The position numbers and the translations under genes were made by a program. DNA of 64,000 nucleotides, taken from positions 62,001 through 126,000 of the forward strand of contig JAKFDK010000010.1 of NCBI GenBank assembly GCA_036676195.1, given 5' to 3'. The notes beneath the pieces were generated by a model. That model was given only the letters and a program-made list of their open reading frames with translations. It was not told the DNA's origin and ran no database searches. The stretch comes from JAKFDK01 sp036676195. Lineage in GTDB: Bacteria; Bacillota; Sulfobacillia; Symbiobacteriales; ZC4RG38. Shown here piece by piece: positions 32,601 through 41,488 of the stretch (the first letter of the stretch is position 1; each line of letters opens with the position of its first letter).

Positions 32601-35058
32601 GGGTCGGTCCTCCTTGCTGCCGATGGGGGTGGGCTTCGTTCCCGATGAGCGGCTGGGCCGCCCCGGCTTCTTCGGGACGCAGCAGGCGGCGGCTATACAG
32701 GACACCGCGGATCACCCGGCGGCACTCGGGGCAGTATTCCGCCAGGTAGGTCCGGCCATCAGCGGCCAGCAGGCTCTGGCCGGACTCCCGCAGCACTGCC
32801 ACCACGTCGCGGATCTGCTGCTTAGTCGCGTAGATTTTGCGGCAGCGGGCGCAGGCGAGCAGTCCTTCGTGGGCCCCGACCTCGTGGTAGACATCGGCCG
32901 CCATGGCCAGGGGGCGCATGGGAATGTGAAACAGCTTGCCGAACGGCAGGTAGAGCAGCAGGAACACCACCGTGATCTGATGGACCACCGAAATCAGGGG
33001 ATAGCCCCACCCGCCCAGCCAGACATGGCTGACGGTGAGCAACAGCCCGGTGACGGTGACTGCCAGCAGCAGGTACAGGGGGAACAGGTCGTACTCCACC
33101 CGCTGGTCGACCCGGGCGTCCTTGTCGAGTAACCGGCGCATGATCGCCATGGTCAGTCCGACCAGGGTGAGCACGGCAAAGGTGGAAAGGCCGTGATAAA
33201 TCAGCCCGGCCAGCAGCCCGTGCACGGGCATGGTGAAAAGAGCCTGGCCGAAAACCACCACCGTATAGTAGCGCTCTCCCACCGCTTCAAAGTGCAGCCA
33301 GCCAAACACCAGCGGAATGGTAATGGCAAAGGAGCCCAGGACTCCCCACATGAGCAGGAAGTGCTGCATACCCCGCCAGTAGCCACGCCGGAAGATAAAG
33401 CGGTTCAGGAGGATATTGTGCACCAGCGTGCTGCCGGCCGCCGCCAGCCCGGGGCGCCCGGGCTTGCCTCGGGGTTGTTCCCGCTCTGGCTGTAGCCCGG
33501 GGTCGCCGCCCCGGACCGGGGGCAGGTGTGCCCTGGCTTCCAGGTAGCCGCCAGGGTGGTGCCGGCCTTCAAACCACCGGCCCACACCGGTGGGAATCGG
33601 GTTGGCCACTCCGGGGCGGCGGTTGACTTTGCGTAAAAGCTGCCCGGCCATACGCAGGGCCAGGGTACGGGTGGCAGGCCGCATAAACCAGGCGGTGATG
33701 CGGATGGTAAGGCCGATGGTGGCCACGATGGCGGAAATGGCGTAGCCGTACAGGGCTGGGTCAAAGTGATGCAGGCTGTCGGTGCCAACATAAATGAGAA
33801 CGGCCAGAACGCCGGTGACCAAAAAGGCGTTCATGGCGGCACGGCTGGCAAATACCTGCTCCAGCCGGAGCAGCGCCGCCTGCTCCCGAGGGCGCTGCCA
33901 TGGCGCCGGCTGCTCGGCCAGTGCCCCTACCAGAAGCCAGCCCACCGCGGCAGCACCGGCTAGCAGGGCGAAGGCCGGGGTATAGGTGCCCAGCCGGTCT
34001 TGCAACGCACCCATGATCAACGGGGGGGAGAACCCGCCGAGTCCGCCGATGGCACCAACCAGGCCGGTGACGGCGCCGGTCTGGTCGGGGAAGTACTGGG
34101 CCACCAGCTTGAAAACCGCTCCGTTCCCCAGACCGCACAGAAGCCCGAGCCCGAGGATGACCAGGCGGAATGGCTGCAGCGGCAGCGCCAGGGTCAGCAG
34201 TGCCGCCAGGCCGGCGATGCCGAAGAGCGTGCCGGTCATGACCTGTTTGCCGCCCACCCGGTCGGCCAGCCAGCCACCCAGCGGGCGGATGACGGTGGCC
34301 CCGATCACGAATACCGATGCCCAGAGGCCGGCCTCGGCCCGGGTGAGCTGGTACAGATCTGTATACAGCTTGGGCAGATAGCCGCCAAAGGCCACAAAGC
34401 CACCGAAGGTGATAAAGTACCAGAAACTGAACAACCAGGCCAGCGGGCGGCCCAGGGCAGCCGGCCGGGGCGGCGCCTGTCTGGGCGGACTGCCCGGTGC
34501 ATCCCGCACCATGGTGTAAAACACGACCGCCAGCAGCAGCGTTACCGGGACAAAGCTCCAGAAGACCCAGGGCCAGCCGTATGCTGCGGCAATCCTGGGG
34601 GCGGCCAGCGCGGCCAGGGCGGAACCGATGTTGCCCATGCCGTAGATGCCCAGGGCCAGCCCCTGCGATTCCGGGGGAAACCAGCGGGCCACCAGGGGAA
34701 TCCCGGCGGCGAAGGCGGCCCCGCCCAGACCCAGCAGAACGGCAACCCCGAGCAGGGCGGAATAGCCGCCGGTGAATCCCATCAGAAGCAGCGGAACCGC
34801 CTGCAGGGCCAGAATGGCGGTGAACATCCGCCGGCCGCCGTACCGGTCGGTCAGGGCGCCTAGTGGAATCCGCCCCAGGGCGCCCAGCAGCACCGGCGCC
34901 GCGATGACCAGACTGATCTGGGTGTGAGAGAGGCCGTAGGCGGCCTGAAAGCCAGGAGCCAGGGGCGAGAGCAGTGTCCAGGTTAAAAAGGACACAGACA
35001 GCGCAATGGTACTCAGAACCAGCGCACGCAGCGCCCCGGAGCGGTGACCGGCGGACAC
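32590..35058 (-). CDS. Fusion of NarK-type nitrate/nitrite transporter and NarI/HdrE-like cytochrome b
   Basis: An 822-residue membrane protein. Residues about 5-400 are a 12-helix major facilitator of the nitrate/nitrite class (DRYGGRR loop, ADRVGGK repeat). After further helices, residues about 540-720 resemble the b-type cytochrome of NarI/HdrE/DsrM, with candidate heme histidines in MQHFLL, IYHGLS, VSHVW and VHQ and the ending LPFGKLFHI. The tail has two C-x2-C pairs (CARC, CPEC). It begins the operon and would combine nitrate import with quinol oxidation. The GTG at 35058 follows GGGAGGA; the frame is open 50 codons upstream without support. No sign of a frameshift joining error. Confidence 0.83.
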   Translation of the reverse strand: MSAGHRSGALRALVLSTIALSVSFLTWTLLSPLAPGFQAAYGLSHTQISLVIAAPVLLGALGRIPLGALTDRYGGRRMFTAILALQAVPLLLMGFTGGYSALLGVAVLLGLGGAAFAAGIPLVARWFPPESQGLALGIYGMGNIGSALAALAAPRIAAAYGWPWVFWSFVPVTLLLAVVFYTMVRDAPGSPPRQAPPRPAALGRPLAWLFSFWYFITFGGFVAFGGYLPKLYTDLYQLTRAEAGLWASVFVIGATVIRPLGGWLADRVGGKQVMTGTLFGIAGLAALLTLALPLQPFRLVILGLGLLCGLGNGAVFKLVAQYFPDQTGAVTGLVGAIGGLGGFSPPLIMGALQDRLGTYTPAFALLAGAAAVGWLLVGALAEQPAPWQRPREQAALLRLEQVFASRAAMNAFLVTGVLAVLIYVGTDSLHHFDPALYGYAISAIVATIGLTIRITAWFMRPATRTLALRMAGQLLRKVNRRPGVANPIPTGVGRWFEGRHHPGGYLEARAHLPPVRGGDPGLQPEREQPRGKPGRPGLAAAGSTLVHNILLNRFIFRRGYWRGMQHFLLMWGVLGSFAITIPLVFGWLHFEAVGERYYTVVVFGQALFTMPVHGLLAGLIYHGLSTFAVLTLVGLTMAIMRRLLDKDARVDQRVEYDLFPLYLLLAVTVTGLLLTVSHVWLGGWGYPLISVVHQITVVFLLLYLPFGKLFHIPMRPLAMAADVYHEVGAHEGLLACARCRKIYATKQQIRDVVAVLRESGQSLLAADGRTYLAEYCPECRRVIRGVLYSRRLLRPEEAGAAQPLIGNEAHPHRQQGGPTLEA

Positions 35059-35162
35059 TGGCAATCCTCCCATGTACCGGGTTTCGGCCGGTAGTGTGCC
35101 CCAGTGCAGGCAGGTACCATGCGTTCGCCGCCCGGACGCCGGTTTCAGGTGGCTGCTGCGGC

Positions 35163-35200
35163 GCGCAAAAGACCCCCGGGCTGTGGCCACGCCCGGGGGT
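35163..35200 (-). terminator. Terminator of the penicillin acylase gene
   Basis: An AGACCCCCGGGC stem with its complement and a nine-base-plus loop is followed on the minus strand by CTTTTGCG. It separates the acylase gene from the nitrate-type operon. Confidence 0.75.
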
Positions 35201-35246
35201 CTGCTCACTGGAGGATGCCGTTACTGGTTCCGGTGCTGAGGAACGG

Positions 35247-37700
35247 TCATGGCTGCAGGCGCAGGGTGGACTGCGCGTGTTCAAGCACGGCGGTGCGGGT
35301 GAACAGCATGGGGTGGTATTCGCCCTTATACCAGAGGGGGAACAGGTCCATGTAGTGTTTGCTGCCTGGCTGTCCGGACTGGCCGCCGGGATGCACGGAC
35401 TTGGACCGGTTCAGATCCGCAAAATCGAGCAGATGCCGGTAGGAGGGGGCCCAGCCGGCCGCCATGAACGGCCGGTGTGATACGTAGGCCGACTGGTGCG
35501 GGGTATCGGCATCGCCGCCCACTGGCAGATCCACCCCGCCGAAGATCAGATGCATGGGCTTGACGGCGCTCATGGGGTGGCTGATCTGTAACCGGTGGAT
35601 CTTGCCCCATTGCCAGTCCTGCGGGCGGTCCCCAAGGGTATGGCGCAGGTAAGCCACAGCATCAGCCAGGCTGGCAGCCAGCAGATCGTCCCAGGGGTTG
35701 TCGCACGCCGCTGCTTCGCCGCCCGCCAGGACCGGGGCCGGGGCTTTGGCGGCGGCCACCACGGCCAGGGGACGGCCCCCGGCCAGGAAGGTGGTGTCGC
35801 GGAACCGCAGTTCCCGCAGCAGCGTCGCGATGGTGGTGGACCGGCCGACCCCGGCACCGGCGGGCGCCGGGGTATGGCCCTTGCCCAGCCATTGCTCCAG
35901 CAGGTCCTGCCCCAGCAGCGGGGAATACGCACGGTGCAGGGCATGATGCACCGTCGTTTCATAGATGGCGCCGCCGATGCTATCCGGCCGCAGGTGGCCG
36001 TCCCACTCCAGGAGCGCCTGCAGGGCCTGCTGTTGCAGCGGGTCGGTTGGGCGCAGGTTCTGGCAATGGTCGGCAAACTCCAGGCCGGGGAGTGAATACA
36101 CATCCATTTGAATATCGCGGAAATCCTGCAGAGTCAGCTTCGGCCTGGCCGCGATCATGTCGAGAATGCGCTGGGCCCGGTAGCCGGCCGACCAGTCCCA
36201 GGAGATATGGTGCTGATACGAACAGTCCACTACTGCATTGTTGGCCGTGACAATGTACCCACATTCAGGGTTCCATAGCTGGGGCAGTTCCTCAAAGGGG
36301 ATCCAGCCGGTCCACTCGTAGTCACCGGTCCAGCCCGGCACAGGCGTGAGCCCGGTACCGTTCTTGCGGACCGGCACCAGACCGGCCATGACATAACCGA
36401 TGTTGCCTGCCGTATCGGCAAACACCACGTTTTGTGACGGTGTCGGCCAGTGCCGCAGCGCCTCCCGCAGTTCGGCCGCACCGCCGGCGGTGTTCATGGC
36501 CATCATGGTGCGGATGGCGTGCCCCGGATCCAGGGCGGCCCAGCGCAGGGCCAGCGCCGGTCCGGTGCCCAGGGGGCCGCCGGCCATCACCGGACCGTGG
36601 CGGGTAACGTAAATGGTTTCCACCGCGTCGGCTTCGCCCTTGACCTTGATGGTCTCATGCAGAACGGCCACGGGCTCCCATTGCCCCTGGAATTCACAGG
36701 CCGCTTCGGTGGGGTGCCATTTTTCGATAAACAGGTCGGCCACATCGGCGCCGGAATTGGTGAAGCCCCAGCCCACATGCTGGTTATGGCCAATGAGTAC
36801 GCCCGGGGACCCAGGGAGGGTGCAGCCGGTCACACTGGCTTCCGGGCAAATCAGATGGGCTTCATACCACAAAGACGGAATTTGTAAGATCAAATGTGGA
36901 TCATTGGCCAGCATGGGCTTGCCGGTTTCCGTGCGGCTGCCTGCCACTACCCAGTTGTTGCTGGCCCCGGGGGCGCCCATGGTAAGATAAGGCTTGGCGG
37001 CATCGAACAGTTTCAGCAGTTGTTCGGCCGAATCGGCGGCGCCTTCCCCGCCCGGAGCGGTGGCCAGCGGCTGTCCGGCCGGGTAGTGCGGCTCCAGGCG
37101 GGCGGCCAGTTCCGGGCCGACCTGCTCGACCAGCCGGTGGCGGAACAGTTCTTGCTCCCAGTTCAACGAGAGGTTTAAAGCCATCACCTTGAGCCAGGCC
37201 AGGGTATCGGCGGTGGTCCACGGCGCGGGCCTGACGCCCAGCAGCCGGAACTCCAGCGGCAGGCGCCGGCCCATGTGCGCGATGGCGGCATTGACCCCGC
37301 GGTTGTACGCCTCGGCCAGTGCCTGTTCCTGTGGATCTAACTGCGCGGCTTCGGCCTCGGCCGCCCGGCGCAGCCCGATGCGGCGAACAAACCGGTCGGC
37401 TTCCAGGGTGACGGCGCCAATCACTTCAGACAGGCGCCCGGCCGCCATCCGCCGCCGCAGTTCCATTTGCCACAGCCGGTCCTGGGCATGCACGTAACCC
37501 AGGCCGTAGGTGGCATCGGCCAGGCTTTGTGCATAAATATGGGGAATGCCCCACTTGTCCCGGATGATTTCCACCGGCGCCCCCAGTCCGGGCCCCTTCA
37601 GGGTGCCTCTGACCCGCGGCAGACCGGCACGGAACAGCCACCACCAGATGCCCAGGCCGGCCCCGGTCAGGACCACCAGAGCGGCCATCAGCCACACCAT
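35247..37700 (-). CDS. Penicillin acylase family protein (Ntn hydrolase)
   Basis: An 817-residue precursor of an N-terminal-nucleophile amidase that splits itself into alpha and beta chains and hydrolyses N-acyl bonds, such as penicillins, phenylacetyl amides or acyl-homoserine lactones. A single N-terminal hydrophobic helix (about 3-25) acts as a membrane anchor or signal. The autocatalytic Ser is Ser247 in GASNNW. The beta-chain Asn in NSGAD follows. It stands alone between terminators. A link to phenylacetate catabolism, by releasing phenylacetate from phenylacetyl amides outside the cell, is attractive but unproven. Confidence 0.88.
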   Translation of the reverse strand: MVWLMAALVVLTGAGLGIWWWLFRAGLPRVRGTLKGPGLGAPVEIIRDKWGIPHIYAQSLADATYGLGYVHAQDRLWQMELRRRMAAGRLSEVIGAVTLEADRFVRRIGLRRAAEAEAAQLDPQEQALAEAYNRGVNAAIAHMGRRLPLEFRLLGVRPAPWTTADTLAWLKVMALNLSLNWEQELFRHRLVEQVGPELAARLEPHYPAGQPLATAPGGEGAADSAEQLLKLFDAAKPYLTMGAPGASNNWVVAGSRTETGKPMLANDPHLILQIPSLWYEAHLICPEASVTGCTLPGSPGVLIGHNQHVGWGFTNSGADVADLFIEKWHPTEAACEFQGQWEPVAVLHETIKVKGEADAVETIYVTRHGPVMAGGPLGTGPALALRWAALDPGHAIRTMMAMNTAGGAAELREALRHWPTPSQNVVFADTAGNIGYVMAGLVPVRKNGTGLTPVPGWTGDYEWTGWIPFEELPQLWNPECGYIVTANNAVVDCSYQHHISWDWSAGYRAQRILDMIAARPKLTLQDFRDIQMDVYSLPGLEFADHCQNLRPTDPLQQQALQALLEWDGHLRPDSIGGAIYETTVHHALHRAYSPLLGQDLLEQWLGKGHTPAPAGAGVGRSTTIATLLRELRFRDTTFLAGGRPLAVVAAAKAPAPVLAGGEAAACDNPWDDLLAASLADAVAYLRHTLGDRPQDWQWGKIHRLQISHPMSAVKPMHLIFGGVDLPVGGDADTPHQSAYVSHRPFMAAGWAPSYRHLLDFADLNRSKSVHPGGQSGQPGSKHYMDLFPLWYKGEYHPMLFTRTAVLEHAQSTLRLQP

Positions 37701-37872
37701 TCCCTGTCCCCCCCAGTACCACTTGTATCACGAATTCTGCAAGAACATGCCAGTTCCTGTGGGCGTAACCTTATGGACCCCGGTGTTTTTCCTGTATCTG
37801 GTGAAGGAGCGGTACGAATGCGCTGGCATTGGCAACCGCGGTCAGGTCAGGAATAAGTAGTTCGTCTATAGC

Positions 37873-37917
37873 AAAAACCCGGCATCGCCCCTCAGGGTGA
37901 TGCCGGGCTCTCTTTTT
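37873..37917. terminator. Bidirectional terminator
   Basis: CCCGGCATC pairs with GATGCCGGG, flanked by AAAAA on the left and CTCTCTTTTT on the right. It ends the minus-strand unit to its right and could stop plus-strand readthrough. Confidence 0.8.
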
Positions 37918-37930
37918 GTATCCATGTAAA

Positions 37931-38167
37931 CTAGTGCTGGTCGAGTTCCTTCGGGTGCGGGCCGGCCTTGGCCGCCACACGGGGGCCGACAATTGCGGCC
38001 AGGACAATCACCAGCAGGAAAATCCCAAGGGTGGGAAGCCCCATGCTGATCTCGGTGTGGGCCGTCACGTACGAGGCACCGTGACCGGCCTCTTCTCCGC
38101 CGCCGGCAGCCAGGGCGGTGGTGGCAACGCTGCCGAAGGCAACGATCAGGGCGAGCAGACGCTTCAA
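37931..38167 (-). CDS. Small exported/membrane protein of unknown function
   Basis: A 78-residue protein with a hydrophobic N-terminal segment (about 3-20, ending in Ala-rich TTALAA), a Gly/Glu/His linker, a second hydrophobic helix (about 46-65) and a charged tail ending in DQH. The start is TTG, 11 bases after GGAGGT. I do not recognise it. It follows the CoA-transferase pair at 100 bases and precedes a strong terminator, so it may be the last gene of that unit. Confidence 0.55.
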   Translation of the reverse strand: MKRLLALIVAFGSVATTALAAGGGEEAGHGASYVTAHTEISMGLPTLGIFLLVIVLAAIVGPRVAAKAGPHPKELDQH

Positions 38168-38267
38168 GGTATGTGTACACCTCCGGTTCGAAAATGCCGG
38201 GCTCGGATCATACGCCCCTATCGTACCCCGCGCGTGCCGGAGTCGGCAAGGGTGTTCTTGCGCCCGG

Positions 38268-39035
38268 CTATTTGCGCGTCCAGAAGCCCTGTGGATCGCA
38301 CTGGCGGATAATGGCCAGTTCCGCTTCGGTGGGCGCCGGGGTCTCGTGCAGGTCCTTGCTGAATTGCAGGTCCCAGCCGGTGTTTTCCCGCACCTGCTCG
38401 GGCGTGAACCCGGGATGGTAGCTGCGCAGCACCATCTCCTTGCGCTCCTGGTCAAATTCGAACACGCCCATGGTGCTGATCAGGGTGCTGGGGCCGCCCC
38501 GAGGCAACCCGGCCTGCTCCCGGGCGCCCGGCCCGGAGATGTAGCCTGGTGAGGTGATATAATCCACCCGCTCCCGGAAGCGGTGCTTCTCGTGCGGCAT
38601 GATCACCAACAGCCGCTTGGACAGGCTGGCAATGTCACCGGCCCCGCCGCTGCCGGGCAGCTTGACGGTGGGCCGGTCCGTCGGGCCGATGTAGCTGGAG
38701 TTCACGTTCCCATACTTGTCACATTCGGCGCCGCCGATGAAGCCGGCATCCACCGCACCCTGTGCCAGCAGGGCCATCACGTTGACCATGCGGGTGGCCA
38801 TGTTGGCCCCCACCAGGTTGGGTGTATCCGACATGGTGTAAAGCATCTCCGGACTGGGCTCGTCCCGGACCACACCGACCTCAAACAGGCCAAAGGCACC
38901 CGGTGCGTGGGTCCGCTTGGCCAGTGCAAACGCAATCAGGGGCAGGCGCATGCCCACAAACACCACTTCGCCGTCGCGGATCTCGCGGGCGGCAGCCACG
39001 ACCATCAGTTCGCCCATTGCGTATTCCATTGCCAT
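38268..39035 (-). CDS. CoA-transferase family protein, subunit B (glutaconate CoA-transferase type)
   Basis: A 255-residue class I CoA-transferase beta chain. The conserved LPLIAFALAKR, the catalytic Glu52 in LFEVG, GSGGAGDIAS and DYITSPGY follow glutaconate CoA-transferase B closely. It would exchange CoA between acids together with subunit A, with which it overlaps by one base (TGATG). Relatives include ring-opening hydrolases of steroid degradation (IpdAB), so hydrolase activity cannot be excluded. The proximity of the phenylacetyl-CoA epoxidase genes suggests handling of dicarboxyl-CoA intermediates. Confidence 0.85.
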   Translation of the reverse strand: MAMEYAMGELMVVAAAREIRDGEVVFVGMRLPLIAFALAKRTHAPGAFGLFEVGVVRDEPSPEMLYTMSDTPNLVGANMATRMVNVMALLAQGAVDAGFIGGAECDKYGNVNSSYIGPTDRPTVKLPGSGGAGDIASLSKRLLVIMPHEKHRFRERVDYITSPGYISGPGAREQAGLPRGGPSTLISTMGVFEFDQERKEMVLRSYHPGFTPEQVRENTGWDLQFSKDLHETPAPTEAELAIIRQCDPQGFWTRK

Positions 39036-39943
39036 CACCACCCGTAATCCACCGTGGCAGCCGGAGCGCTGCGGACGGCGGTAAGCTGATTCCAGCGATC
39101 GGCACCCAGCTTTTGCAGGTACACGGCCCGGTCGGGCATGCTGTATACCCACTCCTGCAGCCACTGCTGCATGCCTTCGGGCGTGCGGGTGGCCTTGTGG
39201 TATTCGTGGTAGAAGGTATGGTCGCGCTTGTGGCGACCCTGCAGCGGGCTGGGGTGGCAGCCGCCGGGGCAATGGACCACGGCCCTGACCTTGAAGGCCG
39301 GTGCCAGCACCCGATTCGGGTCGCTCAGCGCCACCTCGCGGCTGACGATCTCGTCGGCCACCAGAATGATGTTTTCCGCCGCCATCACCGCCTCTTCGGC
39401 GATGCCCAGGTTGCCCCAGGCGTGGGCGTTGCCGTCGGCATCGGACCGCTGCACCGCCACTACCGCCACGTCCGGGCGGACGGCCTTGACCGCCAGCAGG
39501 GGCTCACCGTGCCACTGCATGGGCTCAAAGGCCGGGCTCCGGGCGATGTCGGACCCGAGCAGGGAGCGGGTGGGCAAAAAGGGTACACCCAGGGAGGCCG
39601 CCTGCAGGGCCAGGGAAATGGTGAAGTTGGAGTGGTCCGTTACCTGCAGCGGATGCGGGAAGCCGGTTTCGGTAGCCCGGCGGTAGCAGTGGCCCAGGCC
39701 TGCGCTCACGTTGCCGACCCAGGCGGCTTCCACCCCGGTGACACAGCCGGCTCCGATCAACTGATCGAAGAGCATGTCGGAAATCGGCCCGATCAGATGC
39801 AGGTTCCGCCGCTCCTGCCGGATGATCTCATGCCCGACCGCAAAGGGGATCATGGACTCCAGACACAAGCCAATGGCGACTTTGGCGCCGTTCGGTACCC
39901 AGCGGCTGACCGCTTGCTGCATACTCATCACTTTGCTTGCCAT
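39035..39943 (-). CDS. CoA-transferase family protein, subunit A (glutaconate CoA-transferase type)
   Basis: A 302-residue alpha chain paired with the gene that follows. It shows the family segments DGAKVAIG-like (NGAKVAIGLCLES), RRNLHLIGPISD and VQRSDADGNAHAWG. The ATG at 39943 follows GAGGTG. The frame is open another 39 codons upstream across a terminator hairpin, which argues against the longer form. It is separated from the paa operon by that hairpin, so the pair may have its own weak promoter or depend on readthrough. Confidence 0.85.
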   Translation of the reverse strand: MASKVMSMQQAVSRWVPNGAKVAIGLCLESMIPFAVGHEIIRQERRNLHLIGPISDMLFDQLIGAGCVTGVEAAWVGNVSAGLGHCYRRATETGFPHPLQVTDHSNFTISLALQAASLGVPFLPTRSLLGSDIARSPAFEPMQWHGEPLLAVKAVRPDVAVVAVQRSDADGNAHAWGNLGIAEEAVMAAENIILVADEIVSREVALSDPNRVLAPAFKVRAVVHCPGGCHPSPLQGRHKRDHTFYHEYHKATRTPEGMQQWLQEWVYSMPDRAVYLQKLGADRWNQLTAVRSAPAATVDYGW

Positions 39944-39967
39944 GTCTTCACCTCGCGTAATAACAAG

Positions 39968-39992
39968 CAGACCAGGAGGATTCCTGGTCTGC
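39968..39992 (-). terminator. Terminator of the phenylacetyl-CoA epoxidase operon
   Basis: GCAGACCAGGA and TCCTGGTCTGC form an 11-base-pair stem, followed on the minus strand by TTGTTATT. Confidence 0.65.
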
Positions 39993-39999
39993 TCTCTGC

Positions 40000-40206
40000 C
40001 TACGAATGTCCGGGTGCGCGCCCGGCGGCGGCAGTTGGCGGCTTGCGCCACCGGACCCATTCAAACGGACTGCGGCAATCGCTGCACAGAAAATGGGCGG
40101 TCATGGCCACCGAGGCGAAGGCGCCGATTTCAGTGGTTCGGGTGCCGCCGCAAAACGGGCACCGGGCTGTCACCCCCGGCCGGGGCCGGAAACCGTTCAC
40201 TGCCAT
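40000..40206 (-). CDS. Stand-alone PaaD-like zinc-ribbon protein
   Basis: A 68-residue protein with two C-x2-C pairs (CPFC, CSDC) spaced as in the C-terminal zinc-binding part of PaaD. In most bacteria that part is fused to the DUF59 domain; here the DUF59 half is a separate gene at 41167-41487. GGAGGGAG precedes the ATG. As the last gene of the epoxidase operon it probably completes PaaD function in iron-centre maturation. Confidence 0.72.
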   Translation of the reverse strand: MAVNGFRPRPGVTARCPFCGGTRTTEIGAFASVAMTAHFLCSDCRSPFEWVRWRKPPTAAAGRAPGHS

Positions 40207-40241
40207 GGCGACTCCCTCCACCTTCGTATCGTACCTGGCGG

Positions 40242-40922
40242 TCAGACCTCCGGGCGTACCGCCAGGTTCAGATCCACCCCTGCGGTTGCTTCGGCCAGCA
40301 GCCGCTCGAACCGAGCCCGCAGTTCCCCCGGTGGCGGCAGCAGGCCGGCCTCGGCCAGCCAGGTGAGGCGCCCGGCCTGATCCACCCAGGTGCGCATATC
40401 GGCCACCATCGGTCCCAGCACGGACTGCAGGCGCCCGGCGACAGCGCCGCCGGACCGCCCCAGGCTTTCTATCCAGCCACCCGCATACCACAGGTTCTCT
40501 TCGGTTTCCGCCAGTACCTTCTGCAGGTGAACCGCCAATTCCGGCGTTTCGGCCAGTGACTGCAACACTGCACTGGTGGCAATGTCTACCGCAAACAGTC
40601 CGGACATCAGCCCGACCCAGCCCTGCAGCGGCCGGCGCAAAAAACCGACGCTGATGCGGGAATGGGCCGCGGGCAGATCTTCACCTACATCATGGGCAGG
40701 CAGGTCCTGCACCTGGGCGGCTACACGGTACATCTGGCGGGCGTGCCCGTAGGTAGCCTGGGCCAGGGCGGCGGCGGCCACGGCCCCCTCCAGTGTAGGG
40801 CCGGTGCAGCCGCCCTCGGCCAGGTTATTGCCAACCAGGTAGTACAGGTCGCCGGCGCCGATGAACAGCTCGCCCAGGTCCAGCCGGCACTGTGGCGACA
40901 GGGTGCTCAGTGTGCTGTTCAT
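40242..40922 (-). CDS. paaC: Phenylacetyl-CoA epoxidase subunit PaaC
   Basis: A 226-residue helical ferritin-like protein, the structural partner of PaaA in the epoxidase core. The family pattern LYYLVGNNLAEGGC near the start and ENLWYAGGWIESLGRSG later are visible. It lacks a full di-iron ligand set, as expected for PaaC. Four-base ATGA overlap with paaB. Confidence 0.82.
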   Translation of the reverse strand: MNSTLSTLSPQCRLDLGELFIGAGDLYYLVGNNLAEGGCTGPTLEGAVAAAALAQATYGHARQMYRVAAQVQDLPAHDVGEDLPAAHSRISVGFLRRPLQGWVGLMSGLFAVDIATSAVLQSLAETPELAVHLQKVLAETEENLWYAGGWIESLGRSGGAVAGRLQSVLGPMVADMRTWVDQAGRLTWLAEAGLLPPPGELRARFERLLAEATAGVDLNLAVRPEV

Positions 40923-41170
40923 GCCGGCCGGCCCTCCTTTTCGAACAGGCCTTTAACCCGCCTGACCCAGACCAGATCGTTCCGTCGCACCACAGCGATT
41001 TCCGCCCAGGTTTCCTCATCGTAGGTCGTCAGGGCATAGGCCTTGGCCAGCCGCTCATTGGGAGCCCGCACAGTGCCAATCTGGGTCAGGAAGTCCCCAC
41101 GTTTAGAGCGGGCAAACACATCCCATTCCTGACCGGCCAGCTTCCGTACGATGTCAGCCACGTTTTTCAT
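40919..41170 (-). CDS. paaB: Phenylacetyl-CoA epoxidase subunit PaaB
   Basis: An 83-residue small subunit that bridges epoxidase dimers. The characteristic segments EWDVFARSKRGDFLTQIGTV and AYALTTYDEE are present. Of two ATGs I chose the second (41170), placed eight bases after GGGGGA and overlapping the DUF59 stop as ATGA. Confidence 0.85.
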   Translation of the reverse strand: MKNVADIVRKLAGQEWDVFARSKRGDFLTQIGTVRAPNERLAKAYALTTYDEETWAEIAVVRRNDLVWVRRVKGLFEKEGRPA

Positions 41171-41487
41171 GTGCTGATCCCCCATGTCTGCATCTGCTGT
41201 TTGCCGGCCTCGGAGATCCTATCGACGGTCCAGGGCGGGTCCCAGACCAGGCGGATGTCCACCGCCGTGACACCGGGCTCCTGCAGCAACCGGTTGCGGA
41301 TATCTTCCTGGATCCAGGTCATGCATGGGCAGGCGGTGGCGGTAAAGGTCATGGTGACCACCGCTGTGCTGCCGGCCAGGTGTAAGTCATAGATCAGGCC
41401 CAGGTCGACCAGACTGATGGGGATTTCCGGGTCCTGCACCTGCCTGAGGGCGTCCCACAGGCGCTCTGCGCTTAGCACCGGCGTCAT
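41167..41487 (-). CDS. paaD: PaaD N-terminal part: MIP18/DUF59 metal-sulfur assembly protein
   Basis: A 106-residue DUF59 protein with DPEIPISLVDLGLIYD and the reactive-cysteine stretch TATACPCM. PaaD is needed for epoxidase maturation. It ends after the DUF59 fold and lacks the Cys-rich C-terminal domain of canonical PaaD (about 160 residues); that domain is encoded separately at 40000-40206. Starts one base after the paaA stop on this strand. Confidence 0.82.
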   Translation of the reverse strand: MTPVLSAERLWDALRQVQDPEIPISLVDLGLIYDLHLAGSTAVVTMTFTATACPCMTWIQEDIRNRLLQEPGVTAVDIRLVWDPPWTVDRISEAGKQQMQTWGIST

Positions 41488-41488
41488 A

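Noticed and set aside
38822..40366. 514-codon plus-strand frame across the CoA-transferase genes
   Set aside because: It crosses two genes and a terminator and shows only low-complexity, His/Gly/Arg-rich sequence.
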